A DNA stretch of 5,202 bases from Prevotellaceae bacterium (lineage in GTDB: Bacteria > Bacteroidota > Bacteroidia > Bacteroidales > UBA932). Under the pieces are notes generated by a model that saw only the letters and a program-made list of their open reading frames with translations, had not been told where the DNA came from and did no database searches. This document shows, in pieces, positions 5,145 through 5,202 of this stretch. Numbering within the stretch: the first letter of the stretch is position 1; every line of letters starts with the position of its first letter. The DNA lies in contig JAITKY010000018.1 of assembly GCA_031278135.1 (NCBI GenBank), forward strand, positions 1 to 5,202. Direction: 5' to 3'. The position numbers were made by a program, and so were the translations under genes.

Positions 5145-5202
5145 ATTACCTTGTTGTTATACTTTTTAATTTATTGAATCATTGGATTATATAGCAGGAA
5201 AA

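Noticed and set aside
5040..5177. Open plus-strand frames past the end of the chimeric ORF giving Leu/Phe/Arg-rich peptides such as LLSSLRAFAPLRLF
   Set aside because: The apparent coding comes from the 8-bp tandem repeat, which lacks stops in more than one frame; beta-helix coils do not resume in any frame.

Overview
The window looks like a Bacteroidota (Bacteroidetes) chromosome fragment. The evidence is AT-rich intergenic DNA, A-rich leaders without Shine-Dalgarno sites, TAnnTTTG-type -7 promoter boxes, and a DUF3108 protein of the Bacteroidetes type. No rRNA, tRNA, CRISPR array, transposase or integrase gene is visible.

Left part (1-3476, minus strand): a compact, conventional gene cluster read right to left. 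It encodes dihydrofolate reductase (folA), then a YyaL/SPATA20-type thioredoxin-fold plus six-hairpin-barrel protein 6 bp later, then an exported DUF3108 protein 37 bp after that, and finally a 27-codon signal-peptide-like ORF that stops at TAG near the window edge. The short gaps and shared strand suggest one transcript, probably started from a TATTTTTG box 40 bp upstream of folA. Apart from co-transcription, no functional link between folate reduction and the other proteins is evident.

Middle (3477-4458): about 1 kb without protein genes but rich in structure. It holds a dyad upstream of folA, then a 257-bp segment bounded by 14-bp inverted repeats that contains a GC-richer core with two adjoining hairpins and a 30-bp near-perfect palindrome. 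After AT-rich DNA comes a plus-strand promoter candidate, followed by an apparently long (about 300 nt) leader. The leader contains a strong stem-loop, a competing alternative pairing, and a three-copy 10-bp A-tract repeat.

Right part (4459-5202, plus strand): a 204-codon ORF that appears chimeric. Its first ~125 residues are a basic, non-exported domain of unknown function. Its last ~70 residues are about two and a half coils of a GGGI/SN-type right-handed beta-helix that ends abruptly. A degenerate 8-bp tandem repeat lies downstream.

The best candidates for something undescribed are the structured leader together with the chimeric ORF it precedes, and the inverted-repeat-bounded intergenic element. 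Neither can be named from sequence alone.
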